Shown: positions 16,387 to 27,194, counted from the stretch's first letter. The stretch: 64,000 bases of DNA from Rhodobacteraceae bacterium HTCC2150 (GCA_000169395.1 AAXZ01000001.1:62001-126000); one strand, 5' to 3'. Made by a program: numbers and translations. Notes: generated by a model from the sequence alone, not told the origin.

Positions 16387-18675
16387 TCATCCCTTACGGG
16401 GGCGGCGCTCGATCTTTTTCTTGATTTTGGTTTTTTTGGCTTTATCCCGCGCGGACTTACGACCTTTTCCAGCGCCCTTTCCGCCACCACCTTTGCCGTA
16501 TCTACGGCCACTGCCACTGCTTTTGGGGGCTGTCTTACCGTCGATTTCCAACAACTCTAAGATCAAGCCACCGGTTACGGGAACAGCCTCGGCCAATTTC
16601 ACGACAACCCGCATACCAAGGGCCACCAGCATGCCTGTTTCAGACCCCTTCAACGTTTGACTGTCAGCGTCATAGTTGAAAAATTCACGACCCAATGAAC
16701 GGATTGGCAACAATCCATCGGCCCCCGTGTCATCCAGCTTCACAAACACGCCAAATTTCGCGATGCCAGAAATTCGGCCCTGAAAGGAATTGCCCACACG
16801 ATCATTTAAAAACGCCGCAAGATAGCGATCCGTTGTATCGCGTTCCGCCATCATCGAACGACGCTCGGTCATTGAAATTTGAATGCCCGTATCATCCAAC
16901 GTGGCAATATCATTTTCAGACAAGCCATCATTGCCCCAGCCATGACCACGGATCAATGCGCGGTGTACCAACAGATCTGCATACCGACGAATGGGTGACG
17001 TGAAATGCGCATAGTTGCGCAAGGCCAATCCAAAATGACCATAATTGTCAGACCCATAAAATGCCTGCTGCATGGATCGCAACGTCGAGATATTGATCAG
17101 TTCCGCAAATTCGCCGTCTTTGGCCGCGCGCAACAGTTGGTTCAAATGCTGTGTCTTTAGAACTTGTCCCTTAGCCATATTGAACCCTGATGCACTGGCA
17201 ACCTCGCGAAGGGCGTCTAGCTTTTCGGAACTTGGTTCTTCGTGAACACGGAACAAAAGTGGCTGCTTGCGCGCATTCAATTCCTCGGCCGCAGCAACGT
17301 TCGCGAGGACCATGAATTCCTCAATCAGCTTGTGCGCATCTAGTCGATCCTTAAAGGCCACTTCGGCAACCTTACCATCATCAGACAACTGAATGCGCCG
17401 TTCTGGCAAATCCAGATCAAGCGGCTGGCGACGTGCGCGTGCCATCTTGGTTGCCTCATAAGCCTCGTATAATGGCGCAATCACCACATCCATGAGCTCG
17501 GCACATCGTTCATTTGGCGAACCATCTTGGGCGGCCTGTACCTCTTCGTAACTTAGGCTGGCGGGGGATTTCATCATACCACGCACAAAGCTGTGGCTGA
17601 TTTTTTTACCCTTTGCGTCAAGCACCATTCGTGCCGCAATCACAGGCCGCGCAACACCTTCGTGCAACGAACATAAATCACCCGACAAACGATCTGGCAG
17701 CATCGGCACAACACGGTCAGGGAAATACGATGAATTGCCCCGTTTTCGCGCCTCTTTGTCCAAGGCGGACCCCGGTGTTACAAATGCTGCAACATCCGCA
17801 ATCGCCACCCAAACAACATGACCACCTTCGTTCTTGGGGTCATCATCCGCATGGGCAAAAACCGCGTCATCGTGATCGCGTGCATCTGACGGATCAATCG
17901 TCACCAAGGGCATGTCACGCAAATCTTGACGACCCTTTAGACCCATTGGTTTGGCCGCATCGGCCTGCGCAATCACATCATCAGGAAAATCATCAGGAAT
18001 GCCATGCTGATGGATTGCAATCAGCGATACTGCCTTTGCGGCAGATGGATCACCCAACCGCGCCACAATCCGCGCGCGGGGCAATCCCATGCGGGATTTT
18101 GGGCCAGCAAGTTCACCCTCGACCAATTCACCATCACGGGCGTCATTGGTGGCACCATCTGGCACCAACCATTCCTTGTCGGCCTTTTTATCAACGGGGG
18201 TAATGCGCCCACCTTCGGCGGATTTGCGAAAAATGCCTAGAACACGAATCGGGTTGCTGCCAATGCGTCGGATCAAACGACCAACATAGGCGTGATCTTC
18301 GTCCTTCACTTCTTGCAAGCGTGCAAGGATACGTTCACCGGCGGCAAGGGCGGGGTCAGATTTTGCAAGGCTTAACAAAATACGCGGCTCGGCAGCTTCT
18401 CCTTCCCATTCCAATGGGCGCGCAAACAGATCTCCATCGGCATCGGGTGCCAAAACTTCACACAACGCAACGGGCGGCAAGGCATCAGGATTACGAAACG
18501 TCTTGCGACGTTTTTCCAGATGCCCGTCTGCCTGCAATTCGCGCAGCATACGTTTTAAATCAATCCGCGCCTGACCTTTGATGCGAAACGCCTTAGCGAT
18601 GTCGCGTTTGTTGGTCTTGGTGGGGTTTTCAGCGACCCATTGCAGGATCTCGTCTTTAGAAGGAAGTTTGGCCAT
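16387..18675 (-). CDS. rnr: Ribonuclease R
   Basis: This 762-residue 3'-5' exoribonuclease degrades structured RNA processively in the cytoplasm. It has an N-terminal winged-helix-like region, cold-shock domains, the RNB catalytic domain with DPSDARDHDDAVF (aspartates from residue 261) and the HFTSPIRRYADLLVHRAL block, then an S1 domain (QGRISGIAKFGVFVKLDDTG) and a long Lys/Arg/Gly-rich tail that probably helps bind RNA. AGGTG precedes the ATG at 18675; a GTG nine bases earlier is possible. The transglycosylase gene follows on the same strand and DUF2064 lies upstream. Confidence 0.95.
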   Translation of the reverse strand: MAKLPSKDEILQWVAENPTKTNKRDIAKAFRIKGQARIDLKRMLRELQADGHLEKRRKTFRNPDALPPVALCEVLAPDADGDLFARPLEWEGEAAEPRILLSLAKSDPALAAGERILARLQEVKDEDHAYVGRLIRRIGSNPIRVLGIFRKSAEGGRITPVDKKADKEWLVPDGATNDARDGELVEGELAGPKSRMGLPRARIVARLGDPSAAKAVSLIAIHQHGIPDDFPDDVIAQADAAKPMGLKGRQDLRDMPLVTIDPSDARDHDDAVFAHADDDPKNEGGHVVWVAIADVAAFVTPGSALDKEARKRGNSSYFPDRVVPMLPDRLSGDLCSLHEGVARPVIAARMVLDAKGKKISHSFVRGMMKSPASLSYEEVQAAQDGSPNERCAELMDVVIAPLYEAYEATKMARARRQPLDLDLPERRIQLSDDGKVAEVAFKDRLDAHKLIEEFMVLANVAAAEELNARKQPLLFRVHEEPSSEKLDALREVASASGFNMAKGQVLKTQHLNQLLRAAKDGEFAELINISTLRSMQQAFYGSDNYGHFGLALRNYAHFTSPIRRYADLLVHRALIRGHGWGNDGLSENDIATLDDTGIQISMTERRSMMAERDTTDRYLAAFLNDRVGNSFQGRISGIAKFGVFVKLDDTGADGLLPIRSLGREFFNYDADSQTLKGSETGMLVALGMRVVVKLAEAVPVTGGLILELLEIDGKTAPKSSGSGRRYGKGGGGKGAGKGRKSARDKAKKTKIKKKIERRPRKG

Positions 18676-18706
18676 GCGCCGCACCTATCACGGCCAAAGC
18701 GTGCCG

Positions 18707-19282
18707 TCATGCGGAAAGATCAGCACCGCGATCCACATCATTCAGGGTATCCGTAATCCCAATGCGCAGACCCGATAGGCTGGCAACCGTGTCTTCTAGT
18801 GCGTCCTTGGTTGACCAGCGCACGTTTTTTAACAGGGTCGGCGGCACCGCCACTTTGCGAGTAAGACCAATCAACCAGTACCCACCGTCAGGGGCTGGGC
18901 CCAGAACCGCATCGCGCCGACCTAACAGGGCAAATGCACGGGCGATATGGCGAGGGGTAATACCAGGAATATCACCACCAACAATGATCAATGGCCCTTG
19001 ACCAACTTCACAAAAAACACGTGACATTCGATCGCCCAAATCCCCTGTCCCCTGCGGAAACTTTGGCAAGTGCGCAGGCCAAATTCGGCTGTTCATCCCT
19101 TCGGCATCGGGACTAACCGCCAGCACCAAATCCCAACGCGGATCTTCCAACTTGCGGATCATCCGGCGCGTCTGGTGTCGAAACCACCACGTTGCAGGAA
19201 TACGTCCGATATCACCCGCAAGTCGCGTTTTTACACGCCCAGCGCGGGGTTCTTTCACCATCATGACCAGTGTTTTACGCAA
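18707..19282 (-). CDS. DUF2064 (TIGR04282-type) glycosyltransferase-like protein
   Basis: This 191-residue protein fits the DUF2064 family, a GT-A-like fold related to nucleotidyl and sugar transferases. Visible motifs are [20 protein letters not shown] at the start, IVGGDIPGI in the middle and [14 protein letters not shown] after it. Some relatives occur in arsenosugar pathways, but no arsenic gene is nearby, so the substrate is unknown. The start is a TTG at 19282 with AGG five to six bases upstream; family alignment supports it over the internal ATG. It overlaps the dapE stop by eight bases, so translation is coupled. Confidence 0.8.
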   Translation of the reverse strand: MRKTLVMMVKEPRAGRVKTRLAGDIGRIPATWWFRHQTRRMIRKLEDPRWDLVLAVSPDAEGMNSRIWPAHLPKFPQGTGDLGDRMSRVFCEVGQGPLIIVGGDIPGITPRHIARAFALLGRRDAVLGPAPDGGYWLIGLTRKVAVPPTLLKNVRWSTKDALEDTVASLSGLRIGITDTLNDVDRGADLSA

Positions 19283-20417
19283 AATAACCTGCCAATATTT
19301 TTGAATAAATTTCTTTCAATTGCTCGATATGTGCAACCTCGACCCGTTCATCAACTTGGTGCATTGTTTTGCCCACCAGTCCAAATTCAACCACTGGACA
19401 GTGATTTTTGACAAACCGCGCATCTGACGTGCCACCCGTTGTTGATGGCACTGGTTCAACACCTGTGACATCCTTTACGGATCGCGAAATTAGCGCGGAT
19501 AATTCACCGGGTGGCGTAAGGAAACTTTCGCCAGAAACTTGCGTTTTCATTTCAATCTTAACGCCATCCGCTGTGGTGGTCTCATCCACTTGGCTTTGCA
19601 GCCAAGCGATTAAATCGGTCGAGGTATGCGCATCGTTAAATCGAATGTTAACTGTCGCCTTACAGGCGGCTGGGATAACATTATTCGCAGGATTACCCGT
19701 ATCAATTGTTGTCACCGCCAAGGTCGAGGCATCAAAATGATCTGTCCCAGTATCAAGGGTGTGACTGGCCAATCGATCCATCAGACGCGCCATTGGGGGC
19801 AGCGGGTTCAGCGCACGATGTGGATAGGCCGAATGCCCTTGAATTCCATGCACTGTGAAATACGCTGTCATTGATCCTCGACGACCAATTTTCATCATTT
19901 CGCCCATGGTATCAGGACACGTTGGTTCACCCACCAAACATGCTGTCATCGCCTCGTTCTGATTGTCCATCCAGTCCAGCAAGGCCACGGTGCCATCAAT
20001 GGCAACACCTTCTTCATCGCCAGTAATGGCCAATATTACGGCACCATCTGGCGATGTATCTGTCACAAAATCAATCGCTGCGGCGGCAAAGGCGGCTACG
20101 CCGGATTTCATGTCGGTACTGCCACGCCCGTAAAGCCATCCATCAACGATATTCGCGCTAAACGGCGGATGCGTCCAAGCGTCCTCATCCCCAACAGGCA
20201 CAACATCTGTGTGACCATTAAAGCCAAAGCTGCGCGCATGACCCTTGGCACCCCATCGTGCATAAAGATTGCTGGTTTCGCCTCGATCAACGCGCGTGCA
20301 TTCAAAACCCGCCGCACCCAGCAGTTCGGCCAAATAGACCAACGCACCGCCCTCTGTTGGGGTAACGGATGCACATTTCACCAAAGTTTCGGTTATTTTT
20401 ACCGGATCACTTGCCAT
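19275..20417 (-). CDS. dapE: Succinyl-diaminopimelate desuccinylase
   Basis: This 380-residue cytoplasmic M20 zinc enzyme hydrolyses N-succinyl-LL-diaminopimelate to LL-diaminopimelate and succinate in lysine and murein synthesis. Metal-site residues are visible: His69 and Asp71 in [10 protein letters not shown], Asp102 in [10 protein letters not shown], and the Glu135-Glu136 pair in [11 protein letters not shown] second ATG at 20429 would add four residues, and the frame stays open to 20780 without other support. It overlaps the DUF2064 gene. The preceding pathway enzyme gene, dapD, is 6 kb away on the same strand. Confidence 0.94.
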   Translation of the reverse strand: MASDPVKITETLVKCASVTPTEGGALVYLAELLGAAGFECTRVDRGETSNLYARWGAKGHARSFGFNGHTDVVPVGDEDAWTHPPFSANIVDGWLYGRGSTDMKSGVAAFAAAAIDFVTDTSPDGAVILAITGDEEGVAIDGTVALLDWMDNQNEAMTACLVGEPTCPDTMGEMMKIGRRGSMTAYFTVHGIQGHSAYPHRALNPLPPMARLMDRLASHTLDTGTDHFDASTLAVTTIDTGNPANNVIPAACKATVNIRFNDAHTSTDLIAWLQSQVDETTTADGVKIEMKTQVSGESFLTPPGELSALISRSVKDVTGVEPVPSTTGGTSDARFVKNHCPVVEFGLVGKTMHQVDERVEVAHIEQLKEIYSKILAGYFA

Positions 20418-20705
20418 TTTTCGTCCCATTCTGCCGCCGTTGGTGCGACTTTTCGAACCTTTCAAGCACAAACTGTTGGGGAAACACAACATTTTGGCGC
20501 TAGATTTGCGGCCATTTGATGGAATTCCTTTGCAAAGCCGCAATTTTTCAACCAAAACTGCTGGTAACAATAAAATAATCCCGAGGCAGGCAACGTCAGA
20601 GGCCAAAATGGCCCGGCAAAGAGCGGTAAAATCAAAGAAAAACGACGGGCGTAATCCGTCGGTTGATTGGCTGTTTCTGTCTTGGATAAAACCTGAGGCG
20701 GAAGA

Positions 20706-22265
20706 ATGGCGGACCTTAAGTACAAGATAAATGCATCCGCAGATGCCATGGCCAATGAAATATTTGGCGACGGCGTTCAAGTTGTCGGCGCATCATATTC
20801 TGGTGCAAACGCGGCATCTGGAACTTATTCAAAAGGCGACGCGAACACCCCCGGTGTTACCCCTGGCGATACTGGTGTTATTTTATCCACGGGCAAGGTC
20901 AAAGATTTCACCAATAAAAACGGTGATCCAAACACCGATACACTTAAATCAACCGACAACAATACCAACGACGGATTGGCGGAATTTGACGCAATCGCAG
21001 GCACCAACACCTATGATGCAGCGGTTTTAAACGTCGACTTCATTCCCACAGGCGACGTTCTTAGTATGCAATTTGTTTTTGCGTCAGACGAGTTTCCTGA
21101 ATACATTAACAGCCTTTTTACTGATGCTGTGGGCGTTTGGTTTGACGGTGAATTGATCCCGCTGGAAATCGGCGGCAACGTTACCGTTGATAACCTAGGG
21201 GATGATTCAAACTTAAACCTCTATAATGACAATACAGGGGATGCTTACAACACCGAGATGGATGGGTTTACGATGACGTTGACCCTGAAAATTCCTGTGG
21301 TCAACGGTGATGTGAACTCCTTGAAAATCGGCATTGCTGATGTTGGCGATGGGCAAGGCGATTCAAGTCTATTGATTGCCGGCGGCAGTTTGCAAACCAC
21401 CACAATTGCCCAAGCTGATGTTTTGAATATGGATGCCGGCGACACAGAAACTTTCGACGTGCTTGGAAATGACACAGGATCTGGCACGCTTACTGTCACA
21501 CATATTAATGGAATTTCTGTGGGTGTCGGCTCGACAATTAACCTTGCCAGCGGCCATAGTTTAACATTGAATTTTGATGGAACTTTTACGGTTGTAGCAG
21601 ACAGCGACGAAGACGCTGTCAATTTCAATTATTCGATCGAAGATTCAAACGGAAATACCGATGTTGGCATGGTTACGATCAATACGGTACCGTGTTTTGT
21701 CAGGGGAACGCTCATTGAAACACCCCAAGGCGAAGTTCCTGTTGAGGAATTGCAAGCGGGCGATCTGATCACAACACTTGATAATGGCACACAGCCCTTG
21801 CGCTGGCTTGGTCAACGCAAGGTGCCCGCCGTTGATTATCTTGCGCCTATTTGTATTGCCGCAGGCACTTTTGGCCCCCACCGCGAGTTACGCGTTTCCC
21901 CACAACATCGCATCTTGTTTCAGGATCAATTGGCTGAATTGCTGTTCGCCGAATACGAGGTTTTGGTAAAGGCAAAGGATCTGGTAAACGGCGATACAGT
22001 CACGATTGTCGAAGGTGGAGTGGTTGAATATTTCCACCTACTGTTTGACGATCATGAAATCGTATTTTCAAACGGTCTTGCCACCGAAAGTTATCTGCCC
22101 GGGCCGCAAAGTGCAGATGCTTTTCAATCAGACGTTAATCAAGAAATCTGTAGCATTTTCCCTGAAATAGACCCTGAAACGGGCCTTGGGTACGGTGATG
22201 CGGGACGGATGATGTTAAAGGGTTATGAGGCCAAAGTGTTGCTTGCCAGCGCAGGCGTCCATTAG
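20706..22265 (+). CDS. Choice-of-anchor-L plus Hint domain protein, paralogue 1
   Basis: This 519-residue protein has an N-terminal choice-of-anchor-L region (about residues 15-230, with [20 protein letters not shown]), a short cadherin-like stretch (about 240-325) and a Hint domain starting at [12 protein letters not shown] (Cys330) and running to about 480. Hint domains can cleave their own backbone at the leading cysteine. There is no Sec signal peptide, as is common for type I-exported proteins. GCGGAAGA precedes the start. A 6-bp hairpin (20643-20661) lies in the leader. A homologous gene lies at 24685, and together the two flank four genes. Function is probably extracellular but unproven. 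Confidence 0.82.
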   Translation: MADLKYKINASADAMANEIFGDGVQVVGASYSGANAASGTYSKGDANTPGVTPGDTGVILSTGKVKDFTNKNGDPNTDTLKSTDNNTNDGLAEFDAIAGTNTYDAAVLNVDFIPTGDVLSMQFVFASDEFPEYINSLFTDAVGVWFDGELIPLEIGGNVTVDNLGDDSNLNLYNDNTGDAYNTEMDGFTMTLTLKIPVVNGDVNSLKIGIADVGDGQGDSSLLIAGGSLQTTTIAQADVLNMDAGDTETFDVLGNDTGSGTLTVTHINGISVGVGSTINLASGHSLTLNFDGTFTVVADSDEDAVNFNYSIEDSNGNTDVGMVTINTVPCFVRGTLIETPQGEVPVEELQAGDLITTLDNGTQPLRWLGQRKVPAVDYLAPICIAAGTFGPHRELRVSPQHRILFQDQLAELLFAEYEVLVKAKDLVNGDTVTIVEGGVVEYFHLLFDDHEIVFSNGLATESYLPGPQSADAFQSDVNQEICSIFPEIDPETGLGYGDAGRMMLKGYEAKVLLASAGVH

Positions 22266-22346
22266 ATTTCGCATTCTGGTACTGAAAACTTGCATTTTTG
22301 GGCAAAATACGGCCTTTATCCGCGAAATGTCTTTTGGGGAAATCAA

Positions 22347-23408
22347 ATGCGCCATTTCTTGTTCAGCCTTCTTACTTTGGTGTCGCTTTCATTTGGATAC
22401 GCGCAAGCCCAAGACTTGACCGTTACAACTGTAACGCGTGCGCCTTTTTCTATGGAAATCGACAACAAACAAGTTGGTTTCAGTATGGATTTATGGGCAG
22501 AGATTGCTGCCAATCTAGGGCTTTCATATTCAGTTGAACGCGTTGATTCCTTTGGTGACATGTTGGGTGCGGTTGAGACAGGTCAATCAGATTTGGCCAT
22601 CGCGAACATTTCAATCACATCAGCACGCGAACAAGTGTTGGATTTCTCGCACCCGATTTTTGCAAGTGGTTTGCAAATCATGATCCCTGCCAGCGATCAA
22701 TCATCTTCTATTTGGCGCACCATTCTAACACCGGAATTGGGTTTTGCTATTTTAGGGGCTTTCTTGGTTCTTTTTGCAGGCGGCATGCTTATGTGGTTCT
22801 TTGAACGCCGCGCCCAAGAATATTTCGACAAGCCCGGCGGCCAAGCAATGTTTCCGGCCTTTTGGTGGGCTCTTAACCTTGTTGTAAACGGCGGCTTTGA
22901 AGAACGTGTACCCCGCACGGCGTTGGGCCGCCTGTTAGGTACGTTCCTGGTGGTGTCTTCCTTGTTTTTTGTATCGATATTTGTGGCCAAAATCACCACG
23001 ATGATGACCGTCGATGCGTTACAAAGTTCGATCAGTTCAATCAGGGATTTGCATGGAAAACGCGTTGGTACGACATCTGGGTCAACGGCTGCAAACTATA
23101 TGACAGAGCGATCTGTTCGTTTTGTTGGCCACGATAACCTCGACAGTTTGCTAACCTCATTTGAGCAAGGCGATTTAGATGCCGTTGTTTTTGATGCGCC
23201 TGTGTTGGCCTATTACACAACCAACCACGGCTTTGGCAAAGGGCGATTGGTTGGCGGTGTGTTCTTGCCCGAAAACTATGGCATAGCCCTGCCCCAAGCC
23301 AGCCCTCTGATTGAGCCTATCAACCAAAGCCTGCTTAAATTGCGCGAGGACGGCACCTACCGAACCTTGATGAGCAAATGGTTCGGTCAAACCGACCTCG
23401 GCAACTAG
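22347..23408 (+). CDS. Ionotropic glutamate receptor-like ligand-gated channel
   Basis: This 353-residue protein has a signal peptide (residues 1-22), a first substrate-binding lobe (23-110), a membrane helix (132-152), a re-entrant pore-like segment (171-186, FPAFWWALNLVVNGGFEE), a second helix (195-215) and the second binding lobe (220-353). That split solute-binding-protein/channel order is the layout of prokaryotic ionotropic glutamate receptors such as GluR0. The pore lacks the TVGYG potassium filter, so selectivity is unknown. GGGGA lies before the ATG at 22347. A solute-binding protein that has lost channel function is an alternative. Confidence 0.75.
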   Translation: MRHFLFSLLTLVSLSFGYAQAQDLTVTTVTRAPFSMEIDNKQVGFSMDLWAEIAANLGLSYSVERVDSFGDMLGAVETGQSDLAIANISITSAREQVLDFSHPIFASGLQIMIPASDQSSSIWRTILTPELGFAILGAFLVLFAGGMLMWFFERRAQEYFDKPGGQAMFPAFWWALNLVVNGGFEERVPRTALGRLLGTFLVVSSLFFVSIFVAKITTMMTVDALQSSISSIRDLHGKRVGTTSGSTAANYMTERSVRFVGHDNLDSLLTSFEQGDLDAVVFDAPVLAYYTTNHGFGKGRLVGGVFLPENYGIALPQASPLIEPINQSLLKLREDGTYRTLMSKWFGQTDLGN

Positions 23409-23411
23409 GTA

Positions 23412-24161
23412 TCAGCGGTATTGCGTGATTTGCGTGCCATAAAGGCATCGCGGGAAGAACGGATAACTGTCTGTGGCAAAATAGGTGTAGGTACCATTAA
23501 CTGTCGCCCCATTGCATTGATCTAGGTTTCCAGCACCTGCGTTATATTCCCAATCCTGATTATAGGTTCCATCGTGTTTGCCAAAAGGCGCTGTTGCGCG
23601 CTTGCCTGCTTTTAGCGTGTAACTAGCTTGCGCGGATGTACCCGCATAATGGATTTCGAATCCATCCGCGGCATAGCCCATCAACGTGCCCTCGCCTGTG
23701 TTGATCAGGGCCGCAGGCATACCGTGATAATGATAAATGCCTCGATGGTCGACATGGGCATTTTGGTTGTCGGTGCCCAACTTCTTTGATCCGATCCCTT
23801 CAAGGTTCCAACCAGATGATCGATCGCGCGAATGACCGCGTGGTGAACTGGCGTCATACCAATCAGCTGTACCGGGGCGGATCAAAATGCCGTTCGTGGC
23901 AATGCCAACCGTGCGAACGCGGTAATTGGCGCGATCCCCTTTGGCGGGCGAGGACGTAACGCAAAATTTGATGTTCTGCGATTTAATCCGGTTCGGGTTG
24001 CCACGATTGGGAAAACTCCCTGTCGTGTGATCGGGGATGCCATTAGAGGCGATACAGGTTTTTGATCCTGTTTCCGAAACATCAACTTTGTTGCTGGCGG
24101 CCACGGCCAATCCTGCAAATCCGACGATTGCGACTGCTGCTAATATAAGATGTTTGTTCAT
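23412..24161 (-). CDS. Exported YHYH-domain protein
   Basis: This 249-residue protein has a signal peptide (residues 1-22) and the sequence GIYHYHGMP that names the YHYH family, within a domain also carrying HVDHRG and, further on, MGYAADGFEIHY. Four or more cysteines could form disulphides. The histidine-rich motif suggests metal binding in the periplasm or outside the cell, but the family has no settled function. AAAGGGAAC precedes the start. It is convergent with the channel gene, three bases apart. Confidence 0.82.
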   Translation of the reverse strand: MNKHLILAAVAIVGFAGLAVAASNKVDVSETGSKTCIASNGIPDHTTGSFPNRGNPNRIKSQNIKFCVTSSPAKGDRANYRVRTVGIATNGILIRPGTADWYDASSPRGHSRDRSSGWNLEGIGSKKLGTDNQNAHVDHRGIYHYHGMPAALINTGEGTLMGYAADGFEIHYAGTSAQASYTLKAGKRATAPFGKHDGTYNQDWEYNAGAGNLDQCNGATVNGTYTYFATDSYPFFPRCLYGTQITQYR

Positions 24162-24219
24162 GGTGTTCCCTTTGCGTGTTCAAAGGGTAATACGAACGCC
24201 GCCAGAAATTCCGTCGCGA

Positions 24220-24543
24220 TCAATCGTAAAACGGATCCATCTTGGCGATGATCACCGAATTTTCAGCCAATGCACGCGCCATCAATTCATCCTCGCCCGG
24301 ATCAATTTCTTGACCCTCAGCCAAACGATCCTCACGGGTGCCATAGCCAGTTACATCCAACGGCGCCGTACCTGCTTGTTTCAGGATAGCAACCGTTTCG
24401 CGAACGGCCTCGGCCTCGTCCACACCAGATGCAAAACACATCAGCCCAGCACCTGTTGCCTTGGCTGGCAGTCCGTCACCATCTTTGCGACCAAGTTGCA
24501 CAAGCAGGGTGAACACTTGTTGTTTGCGTTTGCCTTCAGCCAT
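24220..24543 (-). CDS. Conserved small cytoplasmic protein of unknown function
   Basis: This 107-residue protein (start MAEGKRKQQVFTLLVQLGRK) has no signal peptide or membrane helix. It is acidic, ends in IIAKMDPFYD and contains GLMCFASGVDEAEAVRETVA. The pattern looks like a conserved Rhodobacteraceae protein, but no domain name could be assigned. The frame is open up to 24588; the ATG at 24543 gives the natural N-terminus. It lies between the YHYH gene (same strand, 58 bases away) and the second Hint gene (divergent). Confidence 0.65.
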   Translation of the reverse strand: MAEGKRKQQVFTLLVQLGRKDGDGLPAKATGAGLMCFASGVDEAEAVRETVAILKQAGTAPLDVTGYGTREDRLAEGQEIDPGEDELMARALAENSVIIAKMDPFYD

Positions 24544-24684
24544 GGGTTTGCCCTTTATCATCCGTCTTAGACGAAAATTTATCGTCAATTTTATCTGTTA
24601 ACCGCTTCTAAGCGGAACTGCGGGCACCTTCAACACGACGTTTTCTCACATAACGAAATTCGGAAAACGCACAAAAGGGGCAAT

Positions 24685-26307
24685 ATGGCGACAACAGACA
24701 AACTGGCGGTTGATACCACACTTTCGGCGATGGAAATGGCCGACATGATTTTTGGCAATGGAGTTAAGGTGGAAACCGCCAGCTATACAGGTGCGGACAG
24801 TGCATCGGGCGGATATACAGGCGGCGATACAACAGCCGGCGACCTGACGCCCTCAGACAGCGGGCTTATTTTTTCCACTGGTAACGCCGCCGACGTAACG
24901 CAAAGCAGTGGCAACACCAATCAATCGGCCGGCACAAGCACGAACCACGACGGTGATGGAAATGACGCGCTTAGTGATATTGCGGGCATGACAACTTATG
25001 ACGCCGCCATCTTAAGTGCTGAATTTATCCCCGTTGGCGACACTCTTACGATGCAGATAGTCTTTTCATCCGAAGAATATCTGGAATACGTCAACAGCGG
25101 CTACAACGACGCGGTCGGCATTTTTGTAAACGGCGTAAAGGCGGAATTGTCGGTTGGTGATGGTACGATTTCTATCGACAACATCAACAATGAAACCAAC
25201 GAAAACCTCTATATCGATAATCCTGCTGGTGACAATTTGGTCAATACGGAAATGGACGGTTTGACCGTCACCATGACGCTGAAAGCGCCCGTAAACCCTG
25301 GTGAAACCAATACCATTTCAATTGGTATCGCTGATGCGGGTGATGGATCTTATGATAGCAACCTTTTGATCGCGGCGGACAGTGTCCAAACCGAATTGAT
25401 CGCCGTAGACGACGCAATAACTGGTGGCTTTGACACGAAAGTTACCCTAGATATTGTAAGCAACGATGAGGCTGCGGCGAGTGCCGAACTGCATATCACC
25501 CATATCAATGGGCAGGCGGTCAATCCCGGCGACACAGTAACCTTGAACAGCGGTGAGGTTGTTACCCTTAATGATGATGGCACGATCTCTATTCAGGCAG
25601 GCAGCACTGAAACCACCAGCACATTCACCTATCAAGTGGCCGATGATCTGGGCAACACAGACCTTGGCAACGTCACACACACAACGGTGGCGTGTTTCGT
25701 GGCAGGATCGCTAATCACCACGCCCTTGGGGCCGATCCCGATAGAGAATTTGAACGTCGGGGACCGCGTTGTCACCTTGGACGGTGGCATTCAGAAAATT
25801 TGCTGGATCGGCTCATCGCGGCCCATAGCAAAAGGGCGTGATGCCCCCATTCATTTTTCCGCCAATGCCATTGGCAACCATCATGCCGTGACCTTTTCCC
25901 AAAATCACCGCGTTCTCATTCGGGATGCCTTGGCCGAATTGTTGTTTGGCACAACCGAGGTTTTGGTCAAAGCCAAGGATTTGGTAAACGACCATTCAAT
26001 TCGACGTATCGAAAGCGATGAACCCACCCATTATGTTCATATGATGTTTGATCAGCACGAGATTGTTTTTGCCAACGGCATGCCTAGCGAAAGCTATCAC
26101 CCCGGCCCGCAAACCCTGCCCGGTTTTGATGCCGAAACGCAGGCGGAAATTCTGCGGCTTATGCCAAATGCCGCGGATGAAATCGATTATGGATATGGCC
26201 CCGCTGCGCGGGCTGTTTTGAAAAAACACGAATGTGCGGTTTTGCGTCAATACATTGAACTGCGCCAAACCAGCCATACAGCCCCAAACAAAAACACACT
26301 TCACTAA
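24685..26307 (+). CDS. Choice-of-anchor-L plus Hint domain protein, paralogue 2
   Basis: This 540-residue homologue of the protein at 20706 has the same layout: choice-of-anchor-L region (about residues 15-235, with IVFSSEEYLEYVNSGYNDAV), a cadherin-like linker and a Hint domain beginning at VACFVAGSLITTP (Cys337) and continuing through [20 protein letters not shown] and MMFDQHEIVFANGMPSESYH. No Sec signal is present. AAGGGG lies six bases before the ATG. The tail after the Hint domain is longer and differs from paralogue 1. The pair probably arose by duplication and then diverged. Confidence 0.82.
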   Translation: MATTDKLAVDTTLSAMEMADMIFGNGVKVETASYTGADSASGGYTGGDTTAGDLTPSDSGLIFSTGNAADVTQSSGNTNQSAGTSTNHDGDGNDALSDIAGMTTYDAAILSAEFIPVGDTLTMQIVFSSEEYLEYVNSGYNDAVGIFVNGVKAELSVGDGTISIDNINNETNENLYIDNPAGDNLVNTEMDGLTVTMTLKAPVNPGETNTISIGIADAGDGSYDSNLLIAADSVQTELIAVDDAITGGFDTKVTLDIVSNDEAAASAELHITHINGQAVNPGDTVTLNSGEVVTLNDDGTISIQAGSTETTSTFTYQVADDLGNTDLGNVTHTTVACFVAGSLITTPLGPIPIENLNVGDRVVTLDGGIQKICWIGSSRPIAKGRDAPIHFSANAIGNHHAVTFSQNHRVLIRDALAELLFGTTEVLVKAKDLVNDHSIRRIESDEPTHYVHMMFDQHEIVFANGMPSESYHPGPQTLPGFDAETQAEILRLMPNAADEIDYGYGPAARAVLKKHECAVLRQYIELRQTSHTAPNKNTLH

Positions 26308-26312
26308 AAAGA

Positions 26313-26342
26313 AAAGCGCCGCCCAACCAAGGGCGACGCTTT
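26313..26342 (-). terminator. Terminator between dapD and the Hint gene
   Basis: AAAGCG/CGCTTT and CGCCC/GGGCG form an 11-bp stem with one mismatch over a six-base loop. On the minus strand it is followed by TTTTCTTTTT, so it mainly serves dapD; on the plus strand it ends the convergent Hint gene less strongly. Confidence 0.75.
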
Positions 26343-26366
26343 GAATTTCATAAATCTATTACCGAC

Positions 26367-27194
26367 TTAGTCACGCAATAGTTCGTTGATGGATGTTTTT
26401 GAACGTGTGCGTGCGTCAACCTTTTTAACAATCACAGCGCAATAAAGGTTCACACCATTTTTGGACGGCATGGAGCCCGCAACGACCACGGAACCTGATG
26501 GCACTTCGCCGTACATGACCTCACCAGTTTCGCGATCAACGATTTTTGTGGATTGGCCAATGAATACGCCCATGCCCAAAACCGAACCTTCGCGGACGAT
26601 ACAGCCCTCAACAACCTCGGAGCGTGCGCCGATGAAACAGTTATCTTCAATGATGGTCGGGCCCGCTTGCATTGGCTCAAGAACACCACCGATACCAACG
26701 CCGCCCGAAAGGTGTACGTTTTTGCCGATTTGCGCACAGGAACCAACAGTTGCCCATGTATCAACCATGGTGCCGCTGTCCACATAGGCGCCGATGTTCA
26801 CGAATGATGGCATCAAAACAACGCCCGGCGCGATATAGGCAGATTTACGAACCACACAGTTTGGCACAGCGCGGAAACCAGCCTCGGAAAACTGATTGTC
26901 GCCCCAACCTTTGAATTTGTTGTCGACTTTATCCCACCACGTGCCGTCTTGTGCACCACCGCCGTGAATTTCCATGTCTTTAACGCGGAAACCCAAAAGA
27001 ACGGCCTTTTTGGCCCATTGGTTTACGTGCCAATTGCCATCTGGGCGGGGTTCTGCCACGCGCAATTTGCCGCTGTCCAATGCGTTCAATGTATCATCGA
27101 TTGCTTCGCGTTGTTCGCCAGTTGTGGCGGGGGAAATTGTTTCACGCGCTTCCCAAGCGGCTTCGATTGCGGTTTCTAATGCTGCGTTTGACAT
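26367..27194 (-). CDS. dapD: Tetrahydrodipicolinate N-succinyltransferase
   Basis: This 275-residue cytoplasmic enzyme transfers succinyl from succinyl-CoA to tetrahydrodipicolinate in lysine and diaminopimelate synthesis. The left-handed beta-helix is visible as hexapeptide repeats ([51 protein letters not shown]). The family segment [13 protein letters not shown] is near the N-terminus. The length is normal. GGAG lies just upstream of the start. It is divergent from the LOG gene with an 85-base gap, and its product feeds the pathway that includes dapE 6 kb away. Confidence 0.95.
   Translation of the reverse strand: MSNAALETAIEAAWEARETISPATTGEQREAIDDTLNALDSGKLRVAEPRPDGNWHVNQWAKKAVLLGFRVKDMEIHGGGAQDGTWWDKVDNKFKGWGDNQFSEAGFRAVPNCVVRKSAYIAPGVVLMPSFVNIGAYVDSGTMVDTWATVGSCAQIGKNVHLSGGVGIGGVLEPMQAGPTIIEDNCFIGARSEVVEGCIVREGSVLGMGVFIGQSTKIVDRETGEVMYGEVPSGSVVVAGSMPSKNGVNLYCAVIVKKVDARTRSKTSINELLRD

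Noticed and set aside
16293-16517. N-terminal extension of the lytic transglycosylase
   Set aside because: The extension overlaps the rnr 3' end and is Lys/Arg-rich; the ATG at 16292 starts exactly at a signal peptide.
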